Position numbers and translations under genes: made by a program. Below are positions 1 to 8,287 of a stretch of 60,692 nucleotides of DNA, piece by piece (position 1 is the stretch's first letter; the number at the start of each line of letters is the position of its first letter). Location of the stretch: positions 1 to 60,692 of the forward strand of contig CANKMW010000054.1 in NCBI GenBank assembly GCA_947483555.1, read 5' to 3'. Below the pieces are notes generated by a model. It saw only the letters and a program-made list of their open reading frames with translations. It ran no database searches and was not told the origin of the DNA. This stretch comes from Myxococcales bacterium (GTDB taxonomy: Bacteria; Myxococcota_A; Polyangia; Haliangiales; Haliangiaceae).

Positions 1-114
1 CGCAACCCCGAGCGCTGGTCGCGCCACACCCGACCGTGGAGCCGCCCCGAGACCGTCACCCTCAACCCGGAGGCCAATCACGCAGCAGCCAAGCCCGACC
101 GACTCGCAGCATGA
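1..114 (+). CDS. C-terminal end of a transposase-like protein (partial, enters from the left edge)
   Basis: Frame 1 is open from the first base to a TGA at 112-114 and encodes the last 37 residues of a protein. The tail contains NPERWSRHTRPW followed by VTLNPE, which resembles the extreme C-terminus of rve/DDE-type IS transposases, where a short basic/Trp stretch precedes a LNPE- or INPP-type ending. Only the tail is visible, so the IS family cannot be named and no terminal inverted repeat can be checked. It could also be the end of an unrelated basic protein. Confidence 0.4.
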   Translation, partial: RNPERWSRHTRPWSRPETVTLNPEANHAAAKPDRLAA

Positions 115-183
115 CGATTCACGCGACAACTACCTTGATTCCTGCCGGTCTTTGGCGCCCACTCGGAGAGCAGCCTGGCGTGG

Positions 184-558
184 TTGCTCCATGTCGCGTT
201 CGCGGTGGTGGGCGCCTGCTTCGCCGCCTTCGTCGTGGTGATGGGCGCCATGATGCGCGGCGAGACCAGCGACGGCGCCACCGCCGGCATGTACTTCGGC
301 GCCATGGGCGTGGGCGCGCTGCTGTCGGGCCTGGCGGCCGGCGCCTCGGCGCCGAAACGGATCCTCGGCCCCTCGTACCTGGGCGCGATCATCGGCGTGA
401 TGGGCTTCTACCTGCTCATCCGCACCTTGCCCGGCGTCAACGACGACAGCGGCGACGCGGCGATCGGGTTCGCGGTCATCGGCGCCGGCTGCGGGCTCGT
501 CACGCTGCTCGGCGCGCTGGTCGGCTGGAAGACCGTCGGCCAGCGTCACGCCGGCTGA
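184..558 (+). CDS. small hydrophobic membrane protein, unknown function
   Basis: The ORF encodes about 124 residues with three to four hydrophobic segments rich in Gly and Ala (for example AFAVVGACFAAFVVVMGAMM, then GVGALLSGLAAG, AIIGVMGFYLL and a C-terminal GFAVIGAGCGLVTLLGALVG). It looks like an integral inner-membrane protein of the small Gly-rich kind. No ATG is available. TTG at 184 is the best in-frame start, and CTG codons lie upstream at 175 and 142 after an in-frame stop at 136. I do not recognise a family. It stands alone between the transposase tail and the convergent DUF423 gene. Confidence 0.5.
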   Translation: MLHVAFAVVGACFAAFVVVMGAMMRGETSDGATAGMYFGAMGVGALLSGLAAGASAPKRILGPSYLGAIIGVMGFYLLIRTLPGVNDDSGDAAIGFAVIGAGCGLVTLLGALVGWKTVGQRHAG

Positions 559-613
559 CGGGCGCCCGATGACGCCGCGAGAATGGGGCTGAGCCGGGCG
601 GTCGAGACCCGCG

Positions 614-979
614 TCAGGCGCGGGCCGCCGCGATCGCGGTCCACGCCAGCGCGACCAGCATGAGCGTGCCGCCGACCGGCGTGATCGCGCCCAGCCAGCG
701 CGGCCCGCCGAGCGCGAGGCCGTACAGCGTGGCGGCAAAGATCGCGGTGCCGGCGACCAGGATCCAGCCCGGCGTGACGGCGCGAACCCCGTGCGCCGCG
801 GCGAGCCCGAGCGCGAGCACCGCCAGCGCCCCGTACATGTGATAGCGGGCACCGGTCTCGAAGATGGCGAGCGCCTCGGCGTCGAGGCGCTGCTTGAGGG
901 CGTGGGCCCCGAAGGCGCCGGCGGCCACCGCCAGCGCGGCGAGCGCGGCACCGGCGGCGAACAGCCGTTGCCAGGTCAC
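614..979 (-). CDS. DUF423 family inner-membrane protein
   Basis: This 121-residue protein has four hydrophobic helices. It carries the family hallmark near the N-terminus: a GAFGAHAL segment followed by an acidic ETGARYHMYGALAVL stretch. DUF423 proteins are small conserved inner-membrane proteins of unknown function found across Proteobacteria, and the length matches. The start ATG overlaps the end of the upstream LysR gene by four bases, so the two are probably translationally coupled. Confidence 0.85.
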   Translation of the reverse strand: MTWQRLFAAGAALAALAVAAGAFGAHALKQRLDAEALAIFETGARYHMYGALAVLALGLAAAHGVRAVTPGWILVAGTAIFAATLYGLALGGPRWLGAITPVGGTLMLVALAWTAIAAARA

Positions 980-1878
980 GGCGCGACCTCGCCGACGCCC
1001 CGCAGGCTGTCGCTCAGGAAGTCGAGGTAGACGCGCACCTTCGGCGACAGGTTGCGCACCGATGGATAGACCGCGAACAGGTCGCCAGAGACGCCGTGCC
1101 AGGCCGGCAGCACCGGCCGCAGCTCGGCGGCACCGAGATCGCAGCGGACGAACTCGGGCAGGTACGCGATGCCGGCGTTGGCCTGCAGCGCCTGGCGCAC
1201 GGCCAGCAGGTTGTTGGAGACCAGGCGCGCGCTCGGCGTCAGCTCGGCGGTGGCGTCGTCGGGACCGATCAAGGTCCAGGTCGCGAGCCGCGGGCTGGGC
1301 ACGAACGCCAGCAGGTCGTGCTCGGCGAGATCATCGGGCTCGTTCACCGCCGGGTGGCTGTCGAGATAGGTGGCCGAGGCGTAGAGCCGGAAGGTGATGC
1401 CGCACAACCGGCGCGCGATCAGGCTCGACTCGTTGAGCGGACCGAAGCGCAGCGCGAGATCGTAGGCCTCGTCGACCAGGTCGACGATGCGATCGGAGAG
1501 ATCGAGGTGGACGTGGAGGTCGGGGTGCTGGGTGAGAAAGCGCGCGGTCAGCTCGGCGATCCGGAAGCCACCGAGGTCGACCGGTGCCGTCACCCGCAGG
1601 ATGCCGCGCGGCGTCGACTGCAGATCGGTGACCAGCTGCTCGGCGTGGGCGATGTCGGTGACGATGCGGGCGCAGCGCTCGTAGAAGGCCTGGCCGATCT
1701 CGGTGAGCGACAGCTTGCGCGTCGTGCGCTGGATGAGGCGCGCGGCGAGGCGCTCCTCGAGCTGCGACACCTTGCGGCTGACCGTCGACTTGGGCAGGCC
1801 GAGCTGCTGTGCGGCGGCGGTGAAGCTCCTGGTCTCGACCACCTTCGCGAACACCACGATCTCGTTGAGGTCGGCCAT
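976..1878 (-). CDS. LysR-family transcriptional regulator
   Basis: This is a 300-residue LTTR. The N-terminal winged helix-turn-helix is clear (FAKVVETRSFTAAAQQLG, then KSTVSRKVSQLEERL), followed by the RTTRKLSLTEIG wing and a linker helix. The rest matches the periplasmic-binding-like effector domain (GILRVTAPVDLG) at normal family length. The ATG at 1878 is preferred over 1887 because an AGGA lies 8 nt upstream and family members begin MxDLNE. It overlaps DUF423 downstream. Unusually, its likely target, the flavoprotein at 1889-3097, is co-directional just upstream of it rather than divergent. Confidence 0.9.
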   Translation of the reverse strand: MADLNEIVVFAKVVETRSFTAAAQQLGLPKSTVSRKVSQLEERLAARLIQRTTRKLSLTEIGQAFYERCARIVTDIAHAEQLVTDLQSTPRGILRVTAPVDLGGFRIAELTARFLTQHPDLHVHLDLSDRIVDLVDEAYDLALRFGPLNESSLIARRLCGITFRLYASATYLDSHPAVNEPDDLAEHDLLAFVPSPRLATWTLIGPDDATAELTPSARLVSNNLLAVRQALQANAGIAYLPEFVRCDLGAAELRPVLPAWHGVSGDLFAVYPSVRNLSPKVRVYLDFLSDSLRGVGEVAP

Positions 1879-1888
1879 GGCGCGCATC

Positions 1889-3097
1889 CTACCCTGGGAG
1901 TTGCAGGGGGGCTCGGACCACGCCCTGCTCGAGGCCGATCATGGTGCGCACCATCAGGCGGTGGATCGGCCCGATGCGATCGCCCAGCGGCATGAAGCGG
2001 TCGCGCAGCCAGCCCAGCACCCGCGAGCTGGACTGGAACATCGGCGTCAGCGTGCGGGTCATGAACTGGTAGTGGCGCAGGTGGCGACGGCGGTCGCGCG
2101 AGTAGGCGGCGAGCGCGGCCGGCAGCGCCGGCGCCGCGGCGATGGCATCGGCGAACACCATCGCGTCCCACAGCGCCAGGTTGACGCCCTGGCCGAGCTG
2201 CGGACTCATGGCGTGGGCGGCGTCACCGAGGAAGACCACGCGATCGCCGTGCCATCGCGTCATGCGCACGTCGCGATACCGCGCCAGCACGACCTGGGAC
2301 GGGTCGGTGATCTGGTCGAGGACGAACCCGGCGCGGCGATCGAAGCCGAGCACCTCCGGTTTCCACGCCGCCAGGCCGGCGTCGAGCCAGCGCACGTGAT
2401 CGTCCGTGCGGATGCTCCAGAACAGGCTGACCACCGGCGTGTCGCGTTCCGGACCACGCCCGGTGGGCAGGACGCCGTACATGCGGCGGGCGCCGCGCAC
2501 GACCTGGTACAGCTCGTCCCTGAAGATCCGATCCGGATCGTCGGCGACGAACCACAACGCGCCCCACGGATACTCGCGGGCCCTGACCGGCACGCCGGCG
2601 GTGGCGTGGAGCTCCGACACCGAGCCGTCGGCGGCCACCGCGAGATCGTGACGGCCGAGCGCGCCCGCGACGCCGCGGATGGTGATGCCGTCGGAGCCGT
2701 GCTCGACGCCGGTGACGGCGGCGTCGAGGCGCACGGTCACCCCAGGCTCGCGCCGGACCGCGTCGTAGAGCGTCGAGAACAGGGTGCCGCGATGCAACCC
2801 GAGCCCGAACCGGCGCCGATCGACGTCGGCGTAGCGCAGATCGACCAGCGTGCGACCACCGTGACGCACGGCGTGGAGGCGATCGATGCGGGCGGCACAG
2901 TCGAGGATGGGCGCCAGCAGGCCGAGCCGCGCCAGCACCGCCTGCCCGGTCGGCTGCAGCGTGACGCCGGCGCCGACCGGCCGCGGCTCGGCGACCCGCT
3001 CGTAGACGGTGACCCGATGACCGGCGCGAGCGAGAAACATCGCCACCGCCGCACCGGCGGTGCCGCAGCCCACCACCCCGACGTCGAGCGCGTCCAT
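1889..3097 (-). CDS. FAD-dependent aromatic-type monooxygenase
   Basis: This is a 402-residue flavoprotein of the PHBH/UbiH class. The N-terminal Rossmann motif is GVVGCGTAGAAVAMFLARAG with VYERV closing the beta-alpha-beta unit. A central RxYPWGALWFV region and the second FAD motif VFLGDAAHAMSPQLGQG (GD motif) are intact. Such enzymes hydroxylate aromatic or quinone-like substrates using NAD(P)H and O2; the substrate cannot be read from sequence. ATG 3097 leaves the usual short lead before the Rossmann motif. A TTG at 3115 would overlap the upstream nucleotidyltransferase stop. It is followed by the LysR gene. Confidence 0.88.
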   Translation of the reverse strand: MDALDVGVVGCGTAGAAVAMFLARAGHRVTVYERVAEPRPVGAGVTLQPTGQAVLARLGLLAPILDCAARIDRLHAVRHGGRTLVDLRYADVDRRRFGLGLHRGTLFSTLYDAVRREPGVTVRLDAAVTGVEHGSDGITIRGVAGALGRHDLAVAADGSVSELHATAGVPVRAREYPWGALWFVADDPDRIFRDELYQVVRGARRMYGVLPTGRGPERDTPVVSLFWSIRTDDHVRWLDAGLAAWKPEVLGFDRRAGFVLDQITDPSQVVLARYRDVRMTRWHGDRVVFLGDAAHAMSPQLGQGVNLALWDAMVFADAIAAAPALPAALAAYSRDRRRHLRHYQFMTRTLTPMFQSSSRVLGWLRDRFMPLGDRIGPIHRLMVRTMIGLEQGVVRAPLQLPG

Positions 3098-3111
3098 CAG
3101 CCACGCATGAT

Positions 3112-3588
3112 TCAACCGTCTGACTGCGACCGCAAGTAGTCACGGAAGGCCAGCAGCCGGGGCAGCGACTCGCGGTCCTTGACGCGGTCGGCGGCGACCT
3201 TGCTCGCGACGATGTCGTCGATGTGGCACACTGGGAAGCCTTCGACATCGACGTGTCGTGCCCAGGCGTCGGCGAAGCGCTCGATCCCGTCGGGTGCGAA
3301 GATCAGGTCGAGATCGAACGGTCCGTTCTTGAGCTGGATGAAGTCCTTGCCGCGGCGGACCTGGTCGGTCTCGGACGGAGTGAGCGCGAACCCGAGTTCG
3401 ATGAGGGCGATGACGAGAGCCTCACCGTTCTCGGGGCTCTTCTCGACGTAGAGGTCGGCATCCTGGGTCGTGTCCGGATAGCCGAGCAGGATGGCGCCAG
3501 ACTTCCCCAGGAAGAGGTAGCGGACCCCGTGGCGCGCGAACACGTCACGGATCTCCTCCGCCTGGACGTACTCAAACTTGGCGGCCAT
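3112..3588 (-). CDS. nucleotidyltransferase-fold protein (MNT/DUF6036-like)
   Basis: This 158-residue protein begins MAAKFEYV. The pattern GVRYLFLGKSGAILLGYPDTTQDADLYVE is a pol-beta-type nucleotidyltransferase core, with the G-K-S turn and the D-A-D metal pair. Further on come FDLDLIFAPDG (third acidic residue) and HIDDIVASKVAADRVKD. Related proteins often act as antitoxin or toxin components. The start overlaps the end of a 67-residue gene by 17 nt, so the two form a coupled pair, a layout typical of toxin-antitoxin modules. The role is inferred; the fold is well supported. Confidence 0.7.
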   Translation of the reverse strand: MAAKFEYVQAEEIRDVFARHGVRYLFLGKSGAILLGYPDTTQDADLYVEKSPENGEALVIALIELGFALTPSETDQVRRGKDFIQLKNGPFDLDLIFAPDGIERFADAWARHVDVEGFPVCHIDDIVASKVAADRVKDRESLPRLLAFRDYLRSQSDG

Positions 3589-3775
3589 AGCCAAGCCACG
3601 ACGGGAGGTTTGCCTCGCACCAGGCTCGATACGCGGCCATCGACTCGAACGAGCGGAACCGCGCATCGTCGAGGACCGGGCGGTAGGTCCGGATGAACGC
3701 GTAGCGGAAGCGCTGGCGAAGCGGCCGGCGCGCGGCGGCCTGGAACTCGGCGATCCATGAGGGATCGGCGCTCAT
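3572..3775 (-). CDS. 67-residue partner of the nucleotidyltransferase
   Basis: A small basic and aromatic protein, MSADPSWIAEFQ at the N-terminus and YRAWCEANLPSWLGYGRQV at the C-terminus. The ESMAAYRAWCEANLP segment looks like a conserved small-protein motif rather than a chance ORF. The 17-nt overlap with the nucleotidyltransferase start strongly suggests coupled translation. I do not recognise a named family. Possible roles are toxin-antitoxin partner or regulatory subunit. Confidence 0.55.
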   Translation of the reverse strand: MSADPSWIAEFQAAARRPLRQRFRYAFIRTYRPVLDDARFRSFESMAAYRAWCEANLPSWLGYGRQV

Positions 3776-3840
3776 GAGGTCAGTGTCGCACGTCTGCTGA
3801 CGCGGAGCACGACCGAGCGACCGGCGGGCGGCGTCCATGC

Positions 3841-4116
3841 TCACCGTGGCTGGTAGTACGGTTCGCAGCGGTCGAGGCCTTCGCGATCCCTGGCGGCCAG
3901 GATGCACTCCTTGAGCTGCGTCGACCACTTCTCGTCCGTGCACGAGGCGATGCCGCGCCGGATGCGCTCGGGATCGGGGCGCGAGCCGCCGTAGCGCTGG
4001 CCGCCCATCCGCTCCTTCACCTTCTGGTGGTGGCGGACGACGTCCTCGCAGGTGGGGGCGCCGCAGCCGGCGACGACGAAGCCGATCAGGCCCAAGGACC
4101 ACAACGCTAGCTTCAC
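3841..4116 (-). CDS. small lipoprotein, unknown function
   Basis: A GTG start gives a 91-residue protein with a type II signal peptide (VKLALWSLGLIGFVVAGC, lipobox VAGC). The mature part is short and charged and has four further Cys residues (APTCED, ASCTDE, KECILA, DRCEPY), so two disulfides are possible. It faces away from the YkgJ-like gene. No family is recognised; the secretion signal is the main evidence that it is real. Confidence 0.6.
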   Translation of the reverse strand: MKLALWSLGLIGFVVAGCGAPTCEDVVRHHQKVKERMGGQRYGGSRPDPERIRRGIASCTDEKWSTQLKECILAARDREGLDRCEPYYQPR

Positions 4117-4190
4117 GAGACCTCCGCACGGGTCGATTGACGAGGCGCGCCAGCGGCAGCCGCGCGTCCTGGAAGGGTACACAATGCCTC

Positions 4191-4727
4191 GTGCTCGCGC
4201 GCTACCACGAGCTGACCGACCGCATCGACGCGTTCTTCGCCCGGGTCGCGGCGCGCCACGCCGCCGACCTGCGCTGCGCCGCCGGCTGCGATGCGTGTTG
4301 CCGCACGCGGCTCACGGTCACCGGCGTCGAGGCGGCCGCCATCCGGGCCTGGGCCGCCGCGCGCAGCGACGCCGAGCGGGCCGCGATCGCCACCGCCGCG
4401 CGCACCGACGACCCGACGCGCTGCGCGGCGCTCGACGACGGCGGCCGCTGTCGCATCTACGACGCCCGGCCGCTGGTCTGCCGCTCGCACGGCGTGCCGG
4501 TGCGCATGCGGGACGCCCGCAGCCTGCCGGTGGTGCACAGCTGCGAGCTCAACTTCCGGGCTCGCGGTCCGGCGGCGGCCGATCCCGACTGCATCCTCGA
4601 TCAGGAGCTGGTCTCGACGATGCTCGGGCTCGTCGATCGCGAGCACACGAGCGCGACCGGCGCCGCCGACGGCGTTCGCCACGACCTCGCCGAGGTGCTC
4701 GCCGCGCTGGTCCCGGAGGCCCGGTGA
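4191..4727 (+). CDS. YkgJ-type cysteine-cluster protein
   Basis: The 178-residue protein has the family pattern of a CAAGCDACC cluster near residue 35, followed by CAALDDGGRCRIYDARPLVC (a C-x8-C-x9-C spacing) and a later HSCELN. YkgJ-family proteins are thought to bind a metal or Fe-S cluster through these Cys residues; their reaction is unknown. GTG 4191 is the start used because the preceding ATGs are out of frame. The stop overlaps the start of the acyl-CoA synthetase (GTGA), so the two are translationally coupled and may act together. Confidence 0.75.
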   Translation: MLARYHELTDRIDAFFARVAARHAADLRCAAGCDACCRTRLTVTGVEAAAIRAWAAARSDAERAAIATAARTDDPTRCAALDDGGRCRIYDARPLVCRSHGVPVRMRDARSLPVVHSCELNFRARGPAAADPDCILDQELVSTMLGLVDREHTSATGAADGVRHDLAEVLAALVPEAR

Positions 4728-6184
4728 CCGACGACGACGCGCCGGGACCGGTCTGGCTCGACGACGGTGCTACCGCGCGTCACGCCGCCGCCATCGCGGC
4801 GCGCCTGGCGGCGATCGGGGTCGGCGCCGGCGACACCGTGGCGTTGCTGGCCGGCAATCACGGCGGCTTCGTCGCCGCGCGCGACGCCGTCACCGCGCTC
4901 GGCGCCGTGCTGGCGCCCATCAACGCGCGCCTCGCCGGGCCCGAGGTCGCGTGGATCCTCGGCCACGCTCGTCCGCGCGCTCTGGTCGTCGATCGCGCTC
5001 ACGCCGAGCTCGTGCCGCCGCCGTCGTCAGCCTCCGGGGCGCCCGTGCCGCTCGTCGTCGTCGACGACGTCGCCGCGGCGGCCTCGGCCGGTGCCGTCGA
5101 CCTGACTCGCATCGGCGCCACGTTGCTCTACACCTCGGGCACCACCGGCCGACCCAAGGGCTGCCTGCGTCTCGAGCCCGCCGAGGCGGCGCGGGCGGCC
5201 GAGCTGCAGTCGACCTACGCGCTCGCGGCCGGCGACGTCCACCTGGTCGGGTGTCCGCTCGCGCACTCGGCGCCCGGCATGTTCTTGCGCGCCGCGCGGG
5301 CCGCCGGCGCCCGCACCGTGCTGCTCGAGCGCTTCCGACCGCGGGCGTTCCTGGACGCCGCCGTCGCCACCCGCGCCACCGTCTTCTTCCTGGTGCCGAC
5401 CCAGTGGCACCGCCTTCTCGAGCTGCCGGCCGCCGAACGTGGGCACGACCTCGGCGCGGTGCGCGCCGCCATCGTCGCCGGCGCGCCGATCGCAGCGGCA
5501 ATCAAGGACCGCATCAGCGCGTGGCTCGGCCCCGGCAAGCTGTGGGAGTTCTACGGCTCGTCGGAGACCGGCACGATCACGGTCGCCGCGCCCGGCGATC
5601 ACGACCGCCATCCCGGCTCGGTCGGCCGCTCACCCGCCGGCGTGTCGGTCCGGGTCGTCGACGAGCGCGGCGCGCCGGTCGGCCCCGGCGTCGATGGCGA
5701 GGTCTTCGTGCGTTCGGCGGCGCTGATGGCCGGCTACCTCGGCGACGACGGTCAGCTCGCCCGCCCCGACCAGCACGATGGTCACGTCTCGGTCGGCGAT
5801 CTCGGCCGCCTCGATGACGGCGGCTGGCTCACGCTCGTCGATCGCAAGCACGACACCATCATCTCCGGTGGCGCCAACGTGTACCCGGCCGAGGTCGAGC
5901 GCGTGCTGGCCGAGCACGCCGCCGTCGCCGGCGCCGTGGTGTTCGGAACCCCGGACGCCGAATGGGGCCAGGTGGTCACCGCGCTGATCGCGCCGCGCGG
6001 CTCGGCGCCACCGCTGGCTGCCGAGCTCACCGCGTTCGCGCGTCGCCAGCTCGCCGGCTACAAGCTGCCGCGCCGATGGGCGACCTGCACCGTCGCCGAG
6101 CTGCCGATCGGCGGCAGCGGCAAGGCCCTGCGCCGCGCGGCGCGCGACGGGTTCGCCGCCGGTCGATACCCGCCGCTGCCCTGA
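4724..6184 (+). CDS. acyl-CoA synthetase / AMP-dependent ligase (ANL family)
   Basis: This is a 486-residue ANL enzyme that adenylates a carboxylate and transfers it to CoA. It has the P-loop YTSGTTGRPKG, the aromatic-acyl motif WEFYGSSETG, GDLGRLDDGGW followed by DRKHDTIISGG (the hinge and A8 region), and the C-terminal PIGGSGKALR with the catalytic Lys. It is a little short for the family (about 500-550), but all core motifs are present. GTG start, overlapping the YkgJ-like gene. The last 127 nt are antisense to the long tail of the convergent desaturase gene. Confidence 0.9.
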   Translation: MTDDDAPGPVWLDDGATARHAAAIAARLAAIGVGAGDTVALLAGNHGGFVAARDAVTALGAVLAPINARLAGPEVAWILGHARPRALVVDRAHAELVPPPSSASGAPVPLVVVDDVAAAASAGAVDLTRIGATLLYTSGTTGRPKGCLRLEPAEAARAAELQSTYALAAGDVHLVGCPLAHSAPGMFLRAARAAGARTVLLERFRPRAFLDAAVATRATVFFLVPTQWHRLLELPAAERGHDLGAVRAAIVAGAPIAAAIKDRISAWLGPGKLWEFYGSSETGTITVAAPGDHDRHPGSVGRSPAGVSVRVVDERGAPVGPGVDGEVFVRSAALMAGYLGDDGQLARPDQHDGHVSVGDLGRLDDGGWLTLVDRKHDTIISGGANVYPAEVERVLAEHAAVAGAVVFGTPDAEWGQVVTALIAPRGSAPPLAAELTAFARRQLAGYKLPRRWATCTVAELPIGGSGKALRRAARDGFAAGRYPPLP

Positions 6185-7038
6185 TCCACTCCGCGCGAGC
6201 CGATCTGCTCCGCGCCGCCCGAGCCGCTGCCCCCGCTCGCCCTGAGCGAGCGGCGAAGCCGCGAGTCGAAGGGCCACACCAGCAGCGCGAGGTAGCCGCG
6301 CGGCGCTGGCTCCGCGACCCCGAGCGCGTAGGTCTCCGGCCCGGTCGGCCGCTGGTAGGTGCCGAACACGACGTCGATCCACGGCGCCAGGTTGGCGTAG
6401 TTGGCGGTCCGCGCGACGTCGCGAGCGTGGTGGTAGTGGTGCAGCACCGGCGCGCCGAGCGCGAAGCGCAGCCAGCCGACGTCGAGCCGCACGTTGGAGT
6501 GGATGAAGGCGCCCCACATGCCGCGGAACACCACCAGCGCACCGACCTCGCCGAGCGACAACCCGAGCGCCATCGCCGGCAGGTTCTGCGCCAGCTGCGT
6601 GGTCACGCCGTCGAGCGGGTGCTCGCGGTGCGCGGCCAGCCAGTCGAGCGACTCGGCGGTGTGGTGCACGGCGTGGAACCGCCACAGCACCGGCACGGCG
6701 TGGCAGGCGCGATGCCAGCCGTAGACCAGCAGATCACCGAGCACGACGGCGACCGCCACCTGCACCGCCAGCGGCCACGACCCGGCGCCGCGCCGCCAGC
6801 CGGCCGGCACCACGTCGCCGAGCCCGCCGCGCACCTGGTCGAGGACCAGCAACGCGAGCGCGCTCCACAGCAGGTACTGCCCGAAGAAGAACGCGAGGTC
6901 GACGCCGCTGCCGGCCCGCCACGCCCGCTGCCCGGGGCGGGCCGCGAACGCCCGCTCGAGCGGCCCGAACATGACGGCGAACACCAGCAGGCTGAGCACC
7001 GCGATCGTGATCGCTTCGGTGAACCACGGCCACGACAT
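6058..7038 (-). CDS. sterol desaturase / fatty-acid hydroxylase-like membrane di-iron enzyme
   Basis: The three His boxes of the family are present: HRACH (about 109-113), HAVHH (122-126) and HHYHH (200-204). They sit between hydrophobic helices and would bind two irons for C-H hydroxylation or desaturation of a lipid. The catalytic protein ends naturally near WPFDSRL (about 260). The remaining 65 residues come from a dispersed repeat (6237-6273) and from antisense of the acyl-CoA synthetase end, so the tail is probably non-functional. The start overlaps the stop of the lipoprotein gene by one base (TGATG). Confidence 0.82.
   Translation of the reverse strand: MSWPWFTEAITIAVLSLLVFAVMFGPLERAFAARPGQRAWRAGSGVDLAFFFGQYLLWSALALLVLDQVRGGLGDVVPAGWRRGAGSWPLAVQVAVAVVLGDLLVYGWHRACHAVPVLWRFHAVHHTAESLDWLAAHREHPLDGVTTQLAQNLPAMALGLSLGEVGALVVFRGMWGAFIHSNVRLDVGWLRFALGAPVLHHYHHARDVARTANYANLAPWIDVVFGTYQRPTGPETYALGVAEPAPRGYLALLVWPFDSRLRRSLRASGGSGSGGAEQIGSRGVDQGSGGYRPAANPSRAARRRALPLPPIGSSATVQVAHRRGSL
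6237..6273. repeat. dispersed intergenic repeat, copy 1 (CCCTGAGCGAG...GAGTCGAAGGG type)
   Basis: A 37-bp element pairs CGCCCTGAGCGAG on the left with CGAGTCGAAGGG on the right around a GC-rich loop. Related pieces occur at 19835-19925 and 28850-28874. It lies at the 3' junction of two convergent genes, where it could act as a hairpin, and it is translated as part of the desaturase tail. Confidence 0.55.
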
Positions 7039-7265
7039 CAGCGGGGCGCCTGCTGGTGCTGGAGGAACGCGCCGCCCGACTTGCTGGCCGGGAAGTAGAC
7101 CTCGGGCGGCGGCGGCGCGGCGTCAGGCGAGCCGGCATCGGGGGCCGCGGCGGCCGGCGCCTGATCGTTGGCGGGCGGCGGCTTGGGCGCCTGGGCCCGA
7201 CAGGCGAGGAACGTCAACATGGCGAGGGACAGGCAGAGGGCGCCGATCTGGAAGATGCGGTTCAT
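7038..7265 (-). CDS. small Pro-rich lipoprotein
   Basis: A 75-residue protein with a lipoprotein signal (MNRIFQIGALCLSLAMLTFLAC, lipobox TFLAC or close to it). A low-complexity Ala/Pro/Asp mature region follows, ending EVYFPASKSGGAFLQHQQ. Its TGA overlaps the ATG of the desaturase by one base, so the two are probably one transcript. No family is recognised. Confidence 0.6.
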   Translation of the reverse strand: MNRIFQIGALCLSLAMLTFLACRAQAPKPPPANDQAPAAAAPDAGSPDAAPPPPEVYFPASKSGGAFLQHQQAPR

Positions 7266-7405
7266 GAGCCGAGCTTGCCCGATCGCGCGTAAGGGATCCG
7301 TCAGTTCTATTCACTTGCGCGCATGCGGTGGCTGGGTCACAACATCGCGAGAAGACAGGCCACCAACGCCTGAATCCCCACCGCCGCTGATGCGTCTCTA
7401 TTCCA

Positions 7406-7423
7406 AGCGCGTGATGACGCGCT
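7406..7423 (+). promoter_or_regulatory. perfect 7-bp inverted repeat just before the lolA ribosome-binding site
   Basis: AGCGCGT (7406-7412), loop GATG, ACGCGCT (7417-7423). The GGAG Shine-Dalgarno follows directly at 7424 and ATG is at 7434. A hairpin here could limit access to the ribosome-binding site, or the palindrome could be an operator. It is inferred from sequence only. Confidence 0.4.
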
Positions 7424-7433
7424 GGAGCCCGCC

Positions 7434-8261
7434 ATGATGATGATCAAACCCTTCGCGTTCATCTTCGGAACTTTCTTCGCCCAGCCCACCCCCCAGCCCG
7501 CCAAGCCAGCCCCGGCGCCGGTCGTGGCCACCGTCCGGGTTGCCGCCGCGCCGACCGCCGCCGAGATCCTGGCCGGCGTGCAGAAGTTCTACGCCAGCAT
7601 CGGCGACGTCAACGCCAAGTTCCGCCAGGAGGTGGTCAACGCCACCTTCGGCCGCAGCGACATCTCCGACGGTCAGCTGTGGATCCGCAAGCCCGGCAAG
7701 ATGCGCTGGGACTACTACGGCAAGAAGCAGAAGGACAAGCCGCTGGCGATCGCCAAGCACTTCATCTCCAACGGCGCCTACCTCTACGTCGTCGACCGCG
7801 AGAACAAGCAGGTCATCAAGAAGGATCTGCAGAAGAACCTGCTGCCGACCGCGATCACGTTCCTCTACGGCAAGGGCGATCTCGCCGCCGACTTCACGCC
7901 GACCGTCGACACCACCGGCACGTTCGGCGCCCGCACCGATCAGGTGCTCAAGCTGACGCCCAAGGCACCGTCGGCCCAGTACAAGCACCTGTTCCTGGTC
8001 GTCGACCCGGCCAACTCGCGCGTCAAGGAGTCGATCATCATCGACTCGGCCGGCAACAAGAACCACTTCCGGTTCTTCGAGCCGAACTTCAAGGCCAGCG
8101 TGAAGGACAGCTACTTCGAGTTCGACGAGAAGAGCCCGACGGTGAAGAACTACCGCATCGTCGACGGCGACGCGCCGCCGAAGCCGGCCGCCGGTGCGAC
8201 CCCGGGCGGAACCACGCCGGCGCCGGCGCCGGGCACCGGTTCGGCCAGGTCGGTTCCCTGA
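7434..8261 (+). CDS. lolA: outer-membrane lipoprotein carrier protein LolA
   Basis: A 275-residue periplasmic LolA-family protein. The N-terminus is a short signal-like stretch followed by a Pro/Ala linker. The LolA fold starts at AAEILAGVQKFYASIGDVNAKF (about 40-60) and includes GQLWIRKPGKMRWDY, a hallmark beta-strand pair, and VVDPANSRVKESIIIDSAGN. It would ferry lipoproteins from LolCDE to the outer membrane, fitting a window full of lipoproteins. The C-terminal 30 residues are a Pro/Gly/Thr-rich extension not usual in the family. ATG 7434 follows a GGAG at 6-nt spacing. Confidence 0.85.
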   Translation: MMMIKPFAFIFGTFFAQPTPQPAKPAPAPVVATVRVAAAPTAAEILAGVQKFYASIGDVNAKFRQEVVNATFGRSDISDGQLWIRKPGKMRWDYYGKKQKDKPLAIAKHFISNGAYLYVVDRENKQVIKKDLQKNLLPTAITFLYGKGDLAADFTPTVDTTGTFGARTDQVLKLTPKAPSAQYKHLFLVVDPANSRVKESIIIDSAGNKNHFRFFEPNFKASVKDSYFEFDEKSPTVKNYRIVDGDAPPKPAAGATPGGTTPAPAPGTGSARSVP

Positions 8262-8287
8262 GCCGGATCGGTTCACCCTGGCCCTGA

